Assembly: GCF_002198665.1 (NCBI RefSeq)
Contig: NZ_MWLM01000072.1
Location: 119,748-183,747, forward strand
Length of the DNA stretch: 64,000 nucleotides
Direction: 5' to 3'
Source: Novosphingobium sp. B 225
GTDB lineage: Bacteria; Pseudomonadota; Alphaproteobacteria; Sphingomonadales; Sphingomonadaceae
Part shown: positions 18,511 to 26,366 of the stretch, one piece after another
How the letters are laid out: each line of letters begins with the position of its first letter
How positions within the stretch are numbered: the first letter of the stretch is position 1
The notes under the pieces: model-generated
Told to the model about the DNA's origin: nothing
The model's input: the letters and a program-made list of their open reading frames with translations, nothing else
Databases searched by the model: none
Position numbers and translations under genes: made by a program

Positions 18511-18554
18511 GAATTGCTTCCCGTTAGGATAATGGATCACAAGGCGCGGACGGC

Positions 18555-19811
18555 TCAGTAACAAGCCATTCGAATGCGGTGGCGCAGCTGCACGTAGAGG
18601 AAGCGGGCGATGGCACCCGCCTTGGCCAGCTGGCGGAGCGGGCGGAATTTGCGCACCGCATCGGGCGCATTCTTGATGCCGTCGGCCAGCATCCATTCCA
18701 CCGCGGGTAGCTCATAGTGACGGGCATGCTTGCCCAGCTTCAGTGGATCGCGGGTATCGAACATCAGCACGGTGAACCGGTTGTCCATTTCCGCCGCAGG
18801 CTTGTGAAAATACTGCTGCTGGTCCGGCAAAGGGCCGTGGGTCAGGCCTCGCGGATCGAGCGTCATCAGGCCCGGTTCGAAGGCTTCGGTCAGAGCCGAA
18901 GGCTCACCGTCATGAAGGAACAGTACTTCGTCGCACTCGACATTTTCATGAAACGCTGGGAGTTGCAGCGCGCCTGGATCAGTCGGCGACGGGTAGGGCA
19001 GGAACGTGCACACCAGAAAGCGATCGCTCAGGAAGGTGGCGTGACCGCTGGGCACCACGTGCGCGCGGCTGCAGGAAATCGGGCGGATGTCTTTCACGTT
19101 CAGGCGGATCGGATAGAGATCGCCCTTCCACCCTTCCGCATCCAGCGGGTTGAAAGGGAAGGTGATGTCAGAAGTCCGGTTCTGCAGCTTCACGCGGATC
19201 TGCCATTCGGCATCCCGTTTCTGCGACCGGAAGCGTTCGTTGAGCTGGGGGACGTCGAGGACACCCGGATCAAACGGCAGGTGGCGGCCCAGGATCGATT
19301 CCTCGGGCAGGTGGTAGGGTGCGTCGGTCGATTCAACCAACAGCATGTCGACGTCGCTGTCGGCCTCGATCCGCCACATGGTGCCGCGCGGCAGGATGAA
19401 GTAGTCGCCCTTGACCAGCGTTATGTGACCAAAGTCACAGAACAGCTCGCAGGTGCCGCGGTGCATGAAGATCAATTCGTCGCCATCGGCGTTGCGAACC
19501 AGATGATCCATGCTGCCGCTGGTCTTCCAGTAACGGATGCGGATGCTGTCGTTGACCAGCATCTCTGCCGCATGCCAGGGCGAACGGGTAATGTGCACAA
19601 TGTGCCGCGTGTCGAACACATGCGGGCGCGGGCCGTTCCTGTCGATGGCGCTAAAGGCATTGGGCGGATTGCGGTGATAGAAGTCGGTGGCTGGGCCGAA
19701 AAATGTATCGCGCCCCAGTTCGCGCTCCCACAGGCCTGACGGAATATCGGCGTGCGCCTGACGCGGCACTTCGCCTTGAACCATCGGCGCCGAGAAATTC
19801 CACTTGCCCAT
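18555..19811 (-). CDS. Homogentisate 1,2-dioxygenase-like protein
   Basis: A 418-residue cupin protein related to homogentisate dioxygenase, which opens an aromatic ring at a non-haem iron. Likely iron ligands are H288 and E295 in FHENVECDEVLF and H325 in LTHGP. The N-terminal cupin has MDHLVRNADGDELIFMHRG. The C-terminal 55 residues are basic and unlike the family. The ATG at 19811 is 70 bases after the TetR gene. Unlike its fused paralogue, it keeps the full metal triad, so it is probably the catalytic copy. Whether the substrate is homogentisate or another hydroquinone acid is open. Confidence 0.83.
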   Translation of the reverse strand: MGKWNFSAPMVQGEVPRQAHADIPSGLWERELGRDTFFGPATDFYHRNPPNAFSAIDRNGPRPHVFDTRHIVHITRSPWHAAEMLVNDSIRIRYWKTSGSMDHLVRNADGDELIFMHRGTCELFCDFGHITLVKGDYFILPRGTMWRIEADSDVDMLLVESTDAPYHLPEESILGRHLPFDPGVLDVPQLNERFRSQKRDAEWQIRVKLQNRTSDITFPFNPLDAEGWKGDLYPIRLNVKDIRPISCSRAHVVPSGHATFLSDRFLVCTFLPYPSPTDPGALQLPAFHENVECDEVLFLHDGEPSALTEAFEPGLMTLDPRGLTHGPLPDQQQYFHKPAAEMDNRFTVLMFDTRDPLKLGKHARHYELPAVEWMLADGIKNAPDAVRKFRPLRQLAKAGAIARFLYVQLRHRIRMACY

Positions 19812-19881
19812 TGGCCTCTCCAGGGTTCTCGCGGCTCCGAGTCTTGCTCGCCGCACAGTCAGGGTAATGATCGGGCGGCGG

Positions 19882-20526
19882 TCACCCGCTCTTTGCAGGC
19901 CCAGCCAGGTCGCCCAGCGTGAGCCGGGTGAAATCGTGCAACATCTGGCGGAATTCGCTGCGGGTGAGCCGCTTGCCCTCAAGCCGTTGCTCGGCCCGCA
20001 CCCCCACCATCATGGAGAGCAAGGCCGCCGCCGCGACATAGGCGCGCCGCTCATCCGCGCCGGTCTCGGCGACCAGCTTGGCTGCGATCAGTTGGCGCAC
20101 ATGCTCGTGAAAATCGGCGTAAACCGTTCGGACGGCCTTATCGCCATCGAATTCCCACAGCGTGCGCGCAAAGAAATTGGCGATCGAGGAATTGTCGAAC
20201 GCGCGGTCCAGTCGCTGGACCAGATCCAGCGTGTCCGAACTTGTGGCGGGTACAAGATTGGCCTTGGCCTGTTCCAGTGCGCTATCGAGACAGGCCTGCA
20301 GCAAGCCGGCCTTGGTCTTGAAATGAAAGAACACGGCGGCCTGACCATAGCCCGCGTGCTCGGCCACCTCTTCGGTCTTGGTTCGGGCGAAGCCGTGCTT
20401 GCCAAAAATGTGGATCGCGGATTCGATCAGTTTGCGCCGCGCCAAGGCGGTGTTTTTGGAGACACCGCGAACCCGGCGCGGGGCCGGTTCGAGCGTTTCC
20501 GGTTCGAGTTTTGCGGAATTTGCCAT
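19882..20526 (-). CDS. TetR family regulator
   Basis: A 214-residue one-component repressor. The helix-turn-helix lies near residues 28-75 (ARRKLIESAIHIFGKHGF, then TEEVAEHAGYGQAAVFFHFK). The C-terminal helical ligand domain diverges. It is the first gene of the minus-strand operon running through both cupin genes to the iron dehydrogenase, so it probably autoregulates and responds to the pathway substrate or an intermediate. Palindromes upstream of it are candidate operators. Confidence 0.9.
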   Translation of the reverse strand: MANSAKLEPETLEPAPRRVRGVSKNTALARRKLIESAIHIFGKHGFARTKTEEVAEHAGYGQAAVFFHFKTKAGLLQACLDSALEQAKANLVPATSSDTLDLVQRLDRAFDNSSIANFFARTLWEFDGDKAVRTVYADFHEHVRQLIAAKLVAETGADERRAYVAAAALLSMMVGVRAEQRLEGKRLTRSEFRQMLHDFTRLTLGDLAGPAKSG

Positions 20527-20571
20527 GGCGCCGTTATGTCACCCGGCTCAATTGCGAGCAAGAGATTAATT

Positions 20572-20608
20572 AAGTCGTGACTTGGATTTGATGTCCCATG
20601 ACGTCATG
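20572..20608. promoter_or_regulatory. Candidate TetR operator palindromes
   Basis: A perfect 12-base palindrome CATGACGTCATG spans 20597-20608. A second inverted repeat with arms AAGTC and GACTT spans 20572-20583. Both lie 45-80 bases upstream of the TetR start, a typical place for autorepression. The rest of the gap to the LysR gene (20609-20781) shows nothing else clear. Confidence 0.5.
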
Positions 20609-20781
20609 TTAGTACAATAAATCAGTATTTTAACTATGGCTATGGCGTGCCAAATTGGCTCGGTTAAAGTTTGCTGATCGCGCGATTCAAGGGGTGCTCC
20701 CCCGGCCCCGTGGCGATGTTCGGCCGCGCAATCCTGTCGAGTCGGAGGGGCAAGAACGGTCGGCGAAGCGCGCGAATGGCT

Positions 20782-21663
20782 TCAATCAGCCTCCGACAGT
20801 AGCCACTCCCGAAACAGCTTCACCGGCTGCGCGTCCGCCTTCGCCGGATCGCATAGAAGGTAGTAACCAAACTCGGTGGGGACCTCCTGCTCCAGCGGGT
20901 GCACCAGGCGCCCGCTGGCCAGGTCGTCGCGCACGTAGGCCTTTTGCGCGATGGCCACGCCCAGACCATTTACAGCGGCTTGAACACAGAGGGCGGCATT
21001 GGCCAGGGTAACATTGCGCGTCGGCTGCGCGGTGCCGAGCCCCGCTGCGCTAAGCCACGTCGGCCAGCCCTCCGGACGCATCATCGAATGCAGCAATTGG
21101 GCTTCGAGCAAATCTTCCGGCGCAGCGATGGTCTCCGCCATGGCGGGCGAGCAGACCGGCACGAAGACTTCGTCAAACAGGTGATCCACGTGCAGACCGG
21201 GCCACTCGCCGGTGCCATGACGCACGACGAAATCCGCATTATCCAGTTGCAGTTCCTGGGCCTTGGAAACGGTGGCGATCTCGATATCGATATCGCTGTG
21301 TGCCGCATAGAAACTCGCCAGGCGCGGCACCAGCCATTTGATGGCGAAGGTTGGCAAGACCTTCAATCGCAGCCTTTTCGGGTTGCCGGCCTCGGTCACT
21401 TCATCGAGCACGGCGTCGATCCGATCGAAGAGGTCGGACAGACTTTTCGCCAGAATCAAGCCAGCTTCGGTCAGCTCAATTTCCCGGCCCGCCTTGCGGA
21501 CCAGAAGCACCCCCAACATCGCCTCGAGCTGCTTGATCTGCTGGCTTACCGCGCCGGGCGTGACATGCAGGGCCTCCGCCCCGCGGCTGATACCGCCGGA
21601 CCGGTATACCGCATCGAACACCCTGAGCGGGCCCAGAAGATGGCGCAGTCTGTGCATCGGCAA
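20782..21663 (-). CDS. LysR family regulator (GcvA-like)
   Basis: A 293-residue LysR-type regulator. The winged helix-turn-helix is at residues about 10-65 (VFDAVYRSGGISRGAEALHV, TPGAVSQQIKQLEAML). A periplasmic-binding-fold effector domain follows, with GEWPGLHVDHLFDEVFVPVC typical of the GcvA/AmpR branch. It is divergent from the OB-fold/thiolase operon with only 38 bases between coding starts as drawn, so it probably controls that operon and itself from the shared promoter region. Confidence 0.9.
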   Translation of the reverse strand: MPMHRLRHLLGPLRVFDAVYRSGGISRGAEALHVTPGAVSQQIKQLEAMLGVLLVRKAGREIELTEAGLILAKSLSDLFDRIDAVLDEVTEAGNPKRLRLKVLPTFAIKWLVPRLASFYAAHSDIDIEIATVSKAQELQLDNADFVVRHGTGEWPGLHVDHLFDEVFVPVCSPAMAETIAAPEDLLEAQLLHSMMRPEGWPTWLSAAGLGTAQPTRNVTLANAALCVQAAVNGLGVAIAQKAYVRDDLASGRLVHPLEQEVPTEFGYYLLCDPAKADAQPVKLFREWLLSEAD

Positions 21664-21665
21664 CT

Positions 21666-21682
21666 CTTTAGCTCAACTAAAG
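21666..21682. promoter_or_regulatory. LysR-type box
   Basis: Inverted repeat CTTTAG-N5-CTAAAG, of the T-N11-A type bound by LysR proteins, directly in front of the LysR start and upstream of the divergent operon. It is very close to the annotated start at 21702, which favours a later start for that gene. Confidence 0.6.
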
Positions 21683-21701
21683 GATCATTAAAAGATATCG
21701 A

Positions 21702-22142
21702 ATGACATCGGCGGATTTGTCTGGGAACTGGGGCAAGAACCCAAGCTCCGGAGCGCTCCCCGTGAAACTAAGCAAACGCACCGAACCGCATTTTCGCATG
21801 ACTGAGAGCGGCATGCTGCTCATCGCGACCCGCACCGCCGGTCATCCCCAGTTGCAGTTTCCGCCTTTGGAGTTCGTCCATGGCGACGAGCCCGTGGAGC
21901 AGGTTCCGATCGGCCCCTTCGGGCAGCTCTACACCTACACGCTGGTCCATCCCGGCAAGGACAGCGAGCCTTACGCTCTGGCCATGGTCGACTTCGAACC
22001 TGGCGTGCGCGCCTTCGGTCGCCTGATCTGCAAGGACGGCAAGGCCCCGGCCATCGACAGCACAATGCGCATCGTTCCGTCTGAACTGCCTGACGGCAGT
22101 CCGGACTATGCCTTTGAAGCCGTATCCGGAGAAAGCGCATGA
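21702..22142 (+). CDS. OB-fold acyl-CoA-associated protein (DUF35-like)
   Basis: Up to 146 residues, resembling the OB-fold half of DUF35 proteins that partner SCP2-type thiolases (PPLEFVHGDEPVEQVPIG, then LYTYTLVHPG and YALAMVDFEPGVRAFGRL). The usual N-terminal Cys4 rubredoxin-like ribbon is missing. An in-frame GTG at 21762 with a GGAG site is an attractive alternative start that leaves room for a promoter. It overlaps the thiolase start by four bases, the classic arrangement for these heteromeric thiolase or aldolase pairs. Confidence 0.75.
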   Translation: MTSADLSGNWGKNPSSGALPVKLSKRTEPHFRMTESGMLLIATRTAGHPQLQFPPLEFVHGDEPVEQVPIGPFGQLYTYTLVHPGKDSEPYALAMVDFEPGVRAFGRLICKDGKAPAIDSTMRIVPSELPDGSPDYAFEAVSGESA

Positions 22143-23275
22143 ACGAGCCCAAGATCGTCGGCGTCGGCATCACCGACTTCGGCCGCTTTCCCGAACTGAC
22201 CGAAGAAGCGCTGGCTCAGTCCGCCATTCTCGAAGCTCTGAGCGACTCCGGTCTTCACATCCGCGACATCGAAGCCTTCTACTGCGGAAATGCCATCGGC
22301 GCCTCACTGCCGGGCCAACGCGCACTGCGCGAACTGCACACGGGCGGTGGCGCCGTCTACAATATCGACAACGCCTGCTCCAGCGGCGCCACTGCCATAA
22401 ATGCCGCGCTCAGCGCCCTGCGATCCGGGCAGTACGAAACGGTGCTGGTGTTCGGCATGGATCAGCTCAGCAGTCTGGGCGGCGGCCCGCTGCCGCTGAG
22501 CCGCAATGACTGGAACAACAAACGCGGCATGATCATGCCGGCGCTCTACGCCATGCGCGCCACCCGTTACATGCACGAGCACGGCATGGAGGCTGCGACG
22601 CTGGCCGACATCGCTGTGAAGAACCGCCAGCACGGCCTGCTCAATCCGATCGCCACCTTCTGCAAGGCCACCACCCGCGAAGAAGTGCTGGCCTCGCGCC
22701 AAATCGCTGAGCCCTTGACCCTGCTGCAGTGTTGCCCGGCGGTGGTCGATGGCGCGGCCGCAGTGGTGCTCAGCACCAAGCCGTCCAAGGGCCTCGCCGC
22801 GCCGGTCAGAGTGCTCGCCTCGGTGGTTCAGTCCGGCCTGTTCGAGACCGGCCCCGAAGACATGACCGAAGCCGAAATCACCGCACGCACCGCGCGCTTG
22901 GCCTATGAGCAGGCCGGCGTGGGCCCGCAGGACCTGAGCCTGATCGAGTGCCACGATGCCTTCACCATCAGCGAGCTGCTCTATTACGAAGCCCTGGGCC
23001 TGTGCGATCGCGGTGAAGCGCCGCAGCTGCTCGCCAGCGGTGCCACCGCGCTGGGCGGCCGCATCCCGGTCAACCCCAGTGGCGGCCTGATCGCCAAGGG
23101 TCATCCGCCGGGCGCCACCGGCGTTGCGCAGATCGTTGAGGTTTGCGAGCATCTGCAGGGTCGCGCTGGCAAACGCCAGGTAGAGGGTGCCCGCCTTGGC
23201 CTGACCCAAGTCACCGGCGGCGGCATCTGGGGCGTCGATCACGCCGCTTGCTCCATCCACATCCTGTCCCTGTGA
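22139..23275 (+). CDS. SCP2-type thiolase family protein
   Basis: A 378-residue thiolase-fold enzyme. It has the nucleophilic Cys80 in NIDNACSSGA, the ECHDAF block typical of lipid-transfer-protein thiolases, and GGLIAKGHPPGATG near the C-terminus carrying the catalytic histidine. With its OB-fold partner it could cleave or condense a beta-ketoacyl-CoA, or act as a retro-aldolase on a branched acyl-CoA. It is the second gene of the LysR-divergent operon. Confidence 0.88.
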   Translation: MNEPKIVGVGITDFGRFPELTEEALAQSAILEALSDSGLHIRDIEAFYCGNAIGASLPGQRALRELHTGGGAVYNIDNACSSGATAINAALSALRSGQYETVLVFGMDQLSSLGGGPLPLSRNDWNNKRGMIMPALYAMRATRYMHEHGMEAATLADIAVKNRQHGLLNPIATFCKATTREEVLASRQIAEPLTLLQCCPAVVDGAAAVVLSTKPSKGLAAPVRVLASVVQSGLFETGPEDMTEAEITARTARLAYEQAGVGPQDLSLIECHDAFTISELLYYEALGLCDRGEAPQLLASGATALGGRIPVNPSGGLIAKGHPPGATGVAQIVEVCEHLQGRAGKRQVEGARLGLTQVTGGGIWGVDHAACSIHILSL

Positions 23276-23289
23276 ACCGGGAGTCCATC

Positions 23290-24069
23290 ATGACCACTGA
23301 CCTTACCGCAATCCCCGGCTCGTTGCGCGAGATGACCGCCGTCGTCACCGGCGGCGCCAAAGGTATCGGCCTGGGCATTGCCAAGGAACTGGCCCGCCAG
23401 GGTTGCCGCATTGCCCTATGGGACATGGATCAGGACGCCCTTTGCGCTGCCACCGAAGAAGTTGCCGCCCTGGGGGTCGAGGTGCAGGCGTTTCAGGTCA
23501 ACGTTGCCGCGCAGGATCAGGTCGAGGCCGCCGTGGCGCAACTGCAGTCCAGCTTTGGTCGCATCGATGTTCTCGTCAACAATGCCGGTATCGGCGGCGA
23601 CAGGCTGGTCACCAAGATGGACCTCGATTTCTGGAAGCGTGTCATCGACATCAACCTGACCTCGCAGTTCATCTGCAGCAAGGCCGTAATTCCGGGCATG
23701 GTCGAGCGCAATTTCGGCCGTATCATCAACATCGGCTCGCGGGCCTGGCTGGGCAATCGCGGGCAGGCCAGCTATTCGGCGTCCAAGGGCGGCGTGGTCA
23801 GCTTCACCCGGTCGCTGGCGCTGGAGTTCGCCCGCAATGGCATCACCGCCAATGCCATTGCTCCCGGTATCGTCGAAACCCCGCTGTTCGCCACCCTCAA
23901 GGACGAGGTCGTCGACGGCCTCAAAAAGAGCGTGCCAATGCAGCGCATTGGCCAACCGGATGATATCGCCCAGGCCGTCCGCTTCTTCGCCGAGCCGGCC
24001 TCCAATTACATCACCGGCCAACTGCTCTACGTCTGCGGTGGACGCAGCCTGAGCAGCCCCTCGGTCTGA
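23290..24069 (+). CDS. Short-chain dehydrogenase/reductase
   Basis: A 259-residue classical SDR. The NAD(P)-binding TGGAKGIGLGIAKEL is near residue 18, NNAGIGG near residue 97, and the catalytic Ser, Tyr and Lys lie in NIGSRAWLGNRGQASYSASK. It probably oxidises a 3-hydroxyacyl-CoA in the pathway of this operon. The ATG at 23290 is preferred because upstream codons overlap the thiolase gene. Spacing to the next gene is 13 bases. Confidence 0.9.
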   Translation: MTTDLTAIPGSLREMTAVVTGGAKGIGLGIAKELARQGCRIALWDMDQDALCAATEEVAALGVEVQAFQVNVAAQDQVEAAVAQLQSSFGRIDVLVNNAGIGGDRLVTKMDLDFWKRVIDINLTSQFICSKAVIPGMVERNFGRIINIGSRAWLGNRGQASYSASKGGVVSFTRSLALEFARNGITANAIAPGIVETPLFATLKDEVVDGLKKSVPMQRIGQPDDIAQAVRFFAEPASNYITGQLLYVCGGRSLSSPSV

Positions 24070-24082
24070 TGGAGCTGCGGCC

Positions 24083-25222
24083 ATGCTTTCAAACGCTCTA
24101 AAAGGCATCAAGGTCGTCGATCTCACCCAGGTGGTGGCCGGCCCGGCCTGCACCCAGACGCTCGCCGACATGGGCGCCGAGGTGATCAAGATCGAAGCTC
24201 CTGGCGGCGACCTGTGCCGCGCCCTGCCGCCCTTTGTGGGCGGCGAGAGCCTGCCGTTCATGGTCATGAACCGCGACAAGCAAAGTGTTGTCCTCGACCT
24301 CAAGGACCCAGCCCAGGTTGCCCAGGCGATCGCGCTGATCGACCAGGCCGACGTTCTGGTCGAATCCTTCCGCCCCGGCGTAATGGAACGCCTCGGGCTG
24401 GGATATGAGACGCTGCGCGCGCGCAACCCCGGGCTGATCTACTGCTCGATCTCGGCCTATGGTCAGCAGAGCCCGGACAAAGGCCTGCCCGGTGTCGATG
24501 GCGTGATCCAGGCCGTGTCCGGGCTGATGAGCGTGAACGGCCTGCCCGACAGCGAACCGTGCAAGCTGCAGGTGCCGGTGGTCGACATGGTCACCGGATA
24601 TCTGGCCAGCATTTCTGTGTTGGGGGCCCTGGCCCTGCGCCAGCGCGAAGGCGTTGGACAGCACCTCGACGTGAGCATGTACGGCAGCGCCATCAACCTG
24701 CAGCAAATGGGCCTCGCCACCTATCTGCATGACCGTGAAGTGCCTGCGCGCACCGGCAGCGCGGCACCCTATTCGACGCCCAACGAAGCCCTGCGCTGCG
24801 CCGACGGCTGGATCATGGTGGCCGCCTATCACCCGGCCCGCTGGCAGGCCTTCTGCCGCGTTCTGGGCGTGCCGGAACTGGCCGACGATCCTCGCTTCGC
24901 GGAGGCTGGCATTCGCCTGCACAATCGCGCCGAGCTGATCACGCTGCTCGAGCAGGCGCTGATGACGCGGTCCAAACATGAATGGCTGCCGTTGTTCTAC
25001 CAGGCCGACATCATCTGCGGCGCGATCAACGATTACCGTGAAGTGACTGAATCCGCCGCCTTCCAGGCTGCGGCGCTGGCTGAAACCTGCCTACACCCGA
25101 GCGCGGGCGAACTGACCCTGCCGCGCAGTCCGTTTCGTCACCCCGGGAGCATGCGCCGCCCCGCGCCGCGCCTGGGCGAAAACACCCGCGACGTGCTCGG
25201 CGCGCCGCAAGCCGCCGACTGA
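24083..25222 (+). CDS. CaiB/BaiF family CoA-transferase
   Basis: A 379-residue family III CoA-transferase. N-terminal features are VVDLTQVVAGPACTQTLADM and GAEVIKIEAPGGD. The catalytic aspartate is expected in LPGVDGVIQAVSG near residue 145. These enzymes move CoA between acids without a ping-pong anhydride on a glutamate. Here it would activate the acid that the thiolase, SDR and crotonase process. It lies between the SDR and the crotonase gene in one operon. Confidence 0.9.
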   Translation: MLSNALKGIKVVDLTQVVAGPACTQTLADMGAEVIKIEAPGGDLCRALPPFVGGESLPFMVMNRDKQSVVLDLKDPAQVAQAIALIDQADVLVESFRPGVMERLGLGYETLRARNPGLIYCSISAYGQQSPDKGLPGVDGVIQAVSGLMSVNGLPDSEPCKLQVPVVDMVTGYLASISVLGALALRQREGVGQHLDVSMYGSAINLQQMGLATYLHDREVPARTGSAAPYSTPNEALRCADGWIMVAAYHPARWQAFCRVLGVPELADDPRFAEAGIRLHNRAELITLLEQALMTRSKHEWLPLFYQADIICGAINDYREVTESAAFQAAALAETCLHPSAGELTLPRSPFRHPGSMRRPAPRLGENTRDVLGAPQAAD

Positions 25223-25254
25223 CGAACCATTCCTGCGCCCACGAGGAAACCAGC

Positions 25255-26040
25255 ATGCCCGTTACCCTACAGATCAAGGACTATGTCGCCACTGTCACGC
25301 TCGACCGCCCGGAAGCGATGAACTCGCTCGACCCGGAATCGATCGAACAGCTCAAGGACATCTGGGCGGAAATTTCCTGCAATCCGGATATCCGCGTCGC
25401 CATCCTCACCGCTGCCGGTACGCGCGCCTTTTGCACAGGCGCCGACCTGAAAAAGACAATGCCGCCGAAGGAAAGTTTCGCCGAGCTGCACTATGGGCCG
25501 GCGGGCGCTGAATCCTTCGCATCGGTGCTTTCGAAACTGCACACCGACAAGCCGGTGATCGCTGCGATCAACGGCTATGCCTTGGGCGGCGGATTGGAAC
25601 TGGCCCTGCTGTGCGATGTGCGCATCGCCTCCAGTCAGGCCATCTTCTCGCTCCCCGAAGTCTGCATCGGCAGCATTCCGGGTGCAGGCGGCACCCAGCG
25701 CCTGATCCGCGCCGTAGGTCGATCGGATGCCATGCTGATGCTGCTTACCGGAGAACGCATCGATGCCGCCGAAGCCCTGCGCATCGGGCTGGTCAGCCGC
25801 GTGGTCGAGCCTGAGCAACTGCAAGCGAGCGCCGAGCAGCTGGCGCAGAAGATCGCCGGTAATGCACCGATGGCCGTGACTGCGGTCAAGCGCCTGGCCC
25901 AGATCGGCATCGAGATGCCCCTGGCAGCCGGTCTGGAACTGGAGCAGCACGCGTTCGGTGTGCTGCGCGACAGCGAGGACCGCATCGAAGGCCGCAAGGC
26001 CTTTGCCGAGAAGCGTAAGCCCGAGTTCCAGGGGCGCTGA
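25255..26040 (+). CDS. Enoyl-CoA hydratase/isomerase family protein
   Basis: A 261-residue crotonase. The oxyanion-hole segments are FCTGADLKK and NGYALGGGLELALLCDVRIA. Glu135 in LPEVCIGSIPGAGGTQRL corresponds to the first catalytic glutamate of rat enoyl-CoA hydratase. The second catalytic position is Leu161 (DAMLMLLTG) instead of Glu, so simple hydration may not be its reaction; isomerase or lyase activity is possible. The ribosome site GAGGAAAC precedes the ATG. It is the last intact gene of the operon. Confidence 0.9.
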   Translation: MPVTLQIKDYVATVTLDRPEAMNSLDPESIEQLKDIWAEISCNPDIRVAILTAAGTRAFCTGADLKKTMPPKESFAELHYGPAGAESFASVLSKLHTDKPVIAAINGYALGGGLELALLCDVRIASSQAIFSLPEVCIGSIPGAGGTQRLIRAVGRSDAMLMLLTGERIDAAEALRIGLVSRVVEPEQLQASAEQLAQKIAGNAPMAVTAVKRLAQIGIEMPLAAGLELEQHAFGVLRDSEDRIEGRKAFAEKRKPEFQGR

Positions 26041-26044
26041 TCCG

Positions 26045-26137
26045 ATGACCCATCAATGGATTGCTGTGTCATACTCCCTCATGCGTGGCGGCACGAGCAA
26101 GGCCGTTTTTACCGTCGAGCCGACACTGGCCTCCTAG
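26045..26137 (+). pseudogene. Truncated PrpF-like isomerase start
   Basis: Thirty codons, ATG to TAG, reading LMRGGTSKAVFTVEPT. The MRGGTSK signature opens PrpF/4-oxalomesaconate tautomerase (DUF453) proteins of about 390 residues. The gene begins four bases after the crotonase stop, as expected for the next operon member, but only the first 30 codons survive before the island end. A deletion at the island boundary is the likely cause. Confidence 0.75.
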
Positions 26138-26263
26138 TGGAGCCAATGTCCGCTTCCGTGAAATTGCATCCGAACAGCTGCCGTTCCGGTTTGTCCGACA
26201 TAGCGGACAATCTTGCCTGATATTGCCTTTGCAAATCTCAGGATTTCCACAGGCATCTTGCGC

Positions 26264-26288
26264 ATCTGGGGGCCATATTGGGGGCCAC
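26264..26288. repeat. Putative integrase arm sites, island 1 right
   Basis: Tandem TGGGGGCCA copies at 26267 and 26279, 12 bases apart, match the left-end pair at 13179 and 13191 almost base for base. The repeat ends 58 bases before the right attachment site. Confidence 0.6.
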
Positions 26289-26346
26289 CGTTCCAGTGGG
26301 GCGTTAAGAACCACATACAAATCAATTGACTACGCTGATTTTTGGC

Positions 26347-26366
26347 TTCCCTTCACCGCTCCAGCG
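26347..26366 (+). other. Island 1 right attachment site
   Basis: TTCCCTTCACCGCTCCAGCG, a copy of the tRNA-Gly 3' end lacking one C of the CCC. No tRNA body precedes it. It overlaps the end of the AraC gene, whose TGA stop is created inside this sequence. Confidence 0.75.

Larger units (their letters stand above)
13047..26366. mobile_element. Genomic island 1 in tRNA-Gly
   Basis: Bounded by the tRNA-Gly 3' end on the left and by a 20-of-21-base copy of it at 26347-26366. The integrase lies next to the tRNA. Twin GGGGGCCA repeats sit inside both ends. Cargo is two catabolic operons with TetR and LysR regulators. The 3' boundary cuts off a PrpF gene. With an intact integrase and both ends recognisable the island could still excise, although no excisionase gene is seen inside it. 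Confidence 0.8.

Noticed and set aside
23416-24979. Long minus-strand frames opposite the SDR and CoA-transferase genes
   Set aside because: The plus-strand genes have full family motifs, and the minus-strand translations show none.
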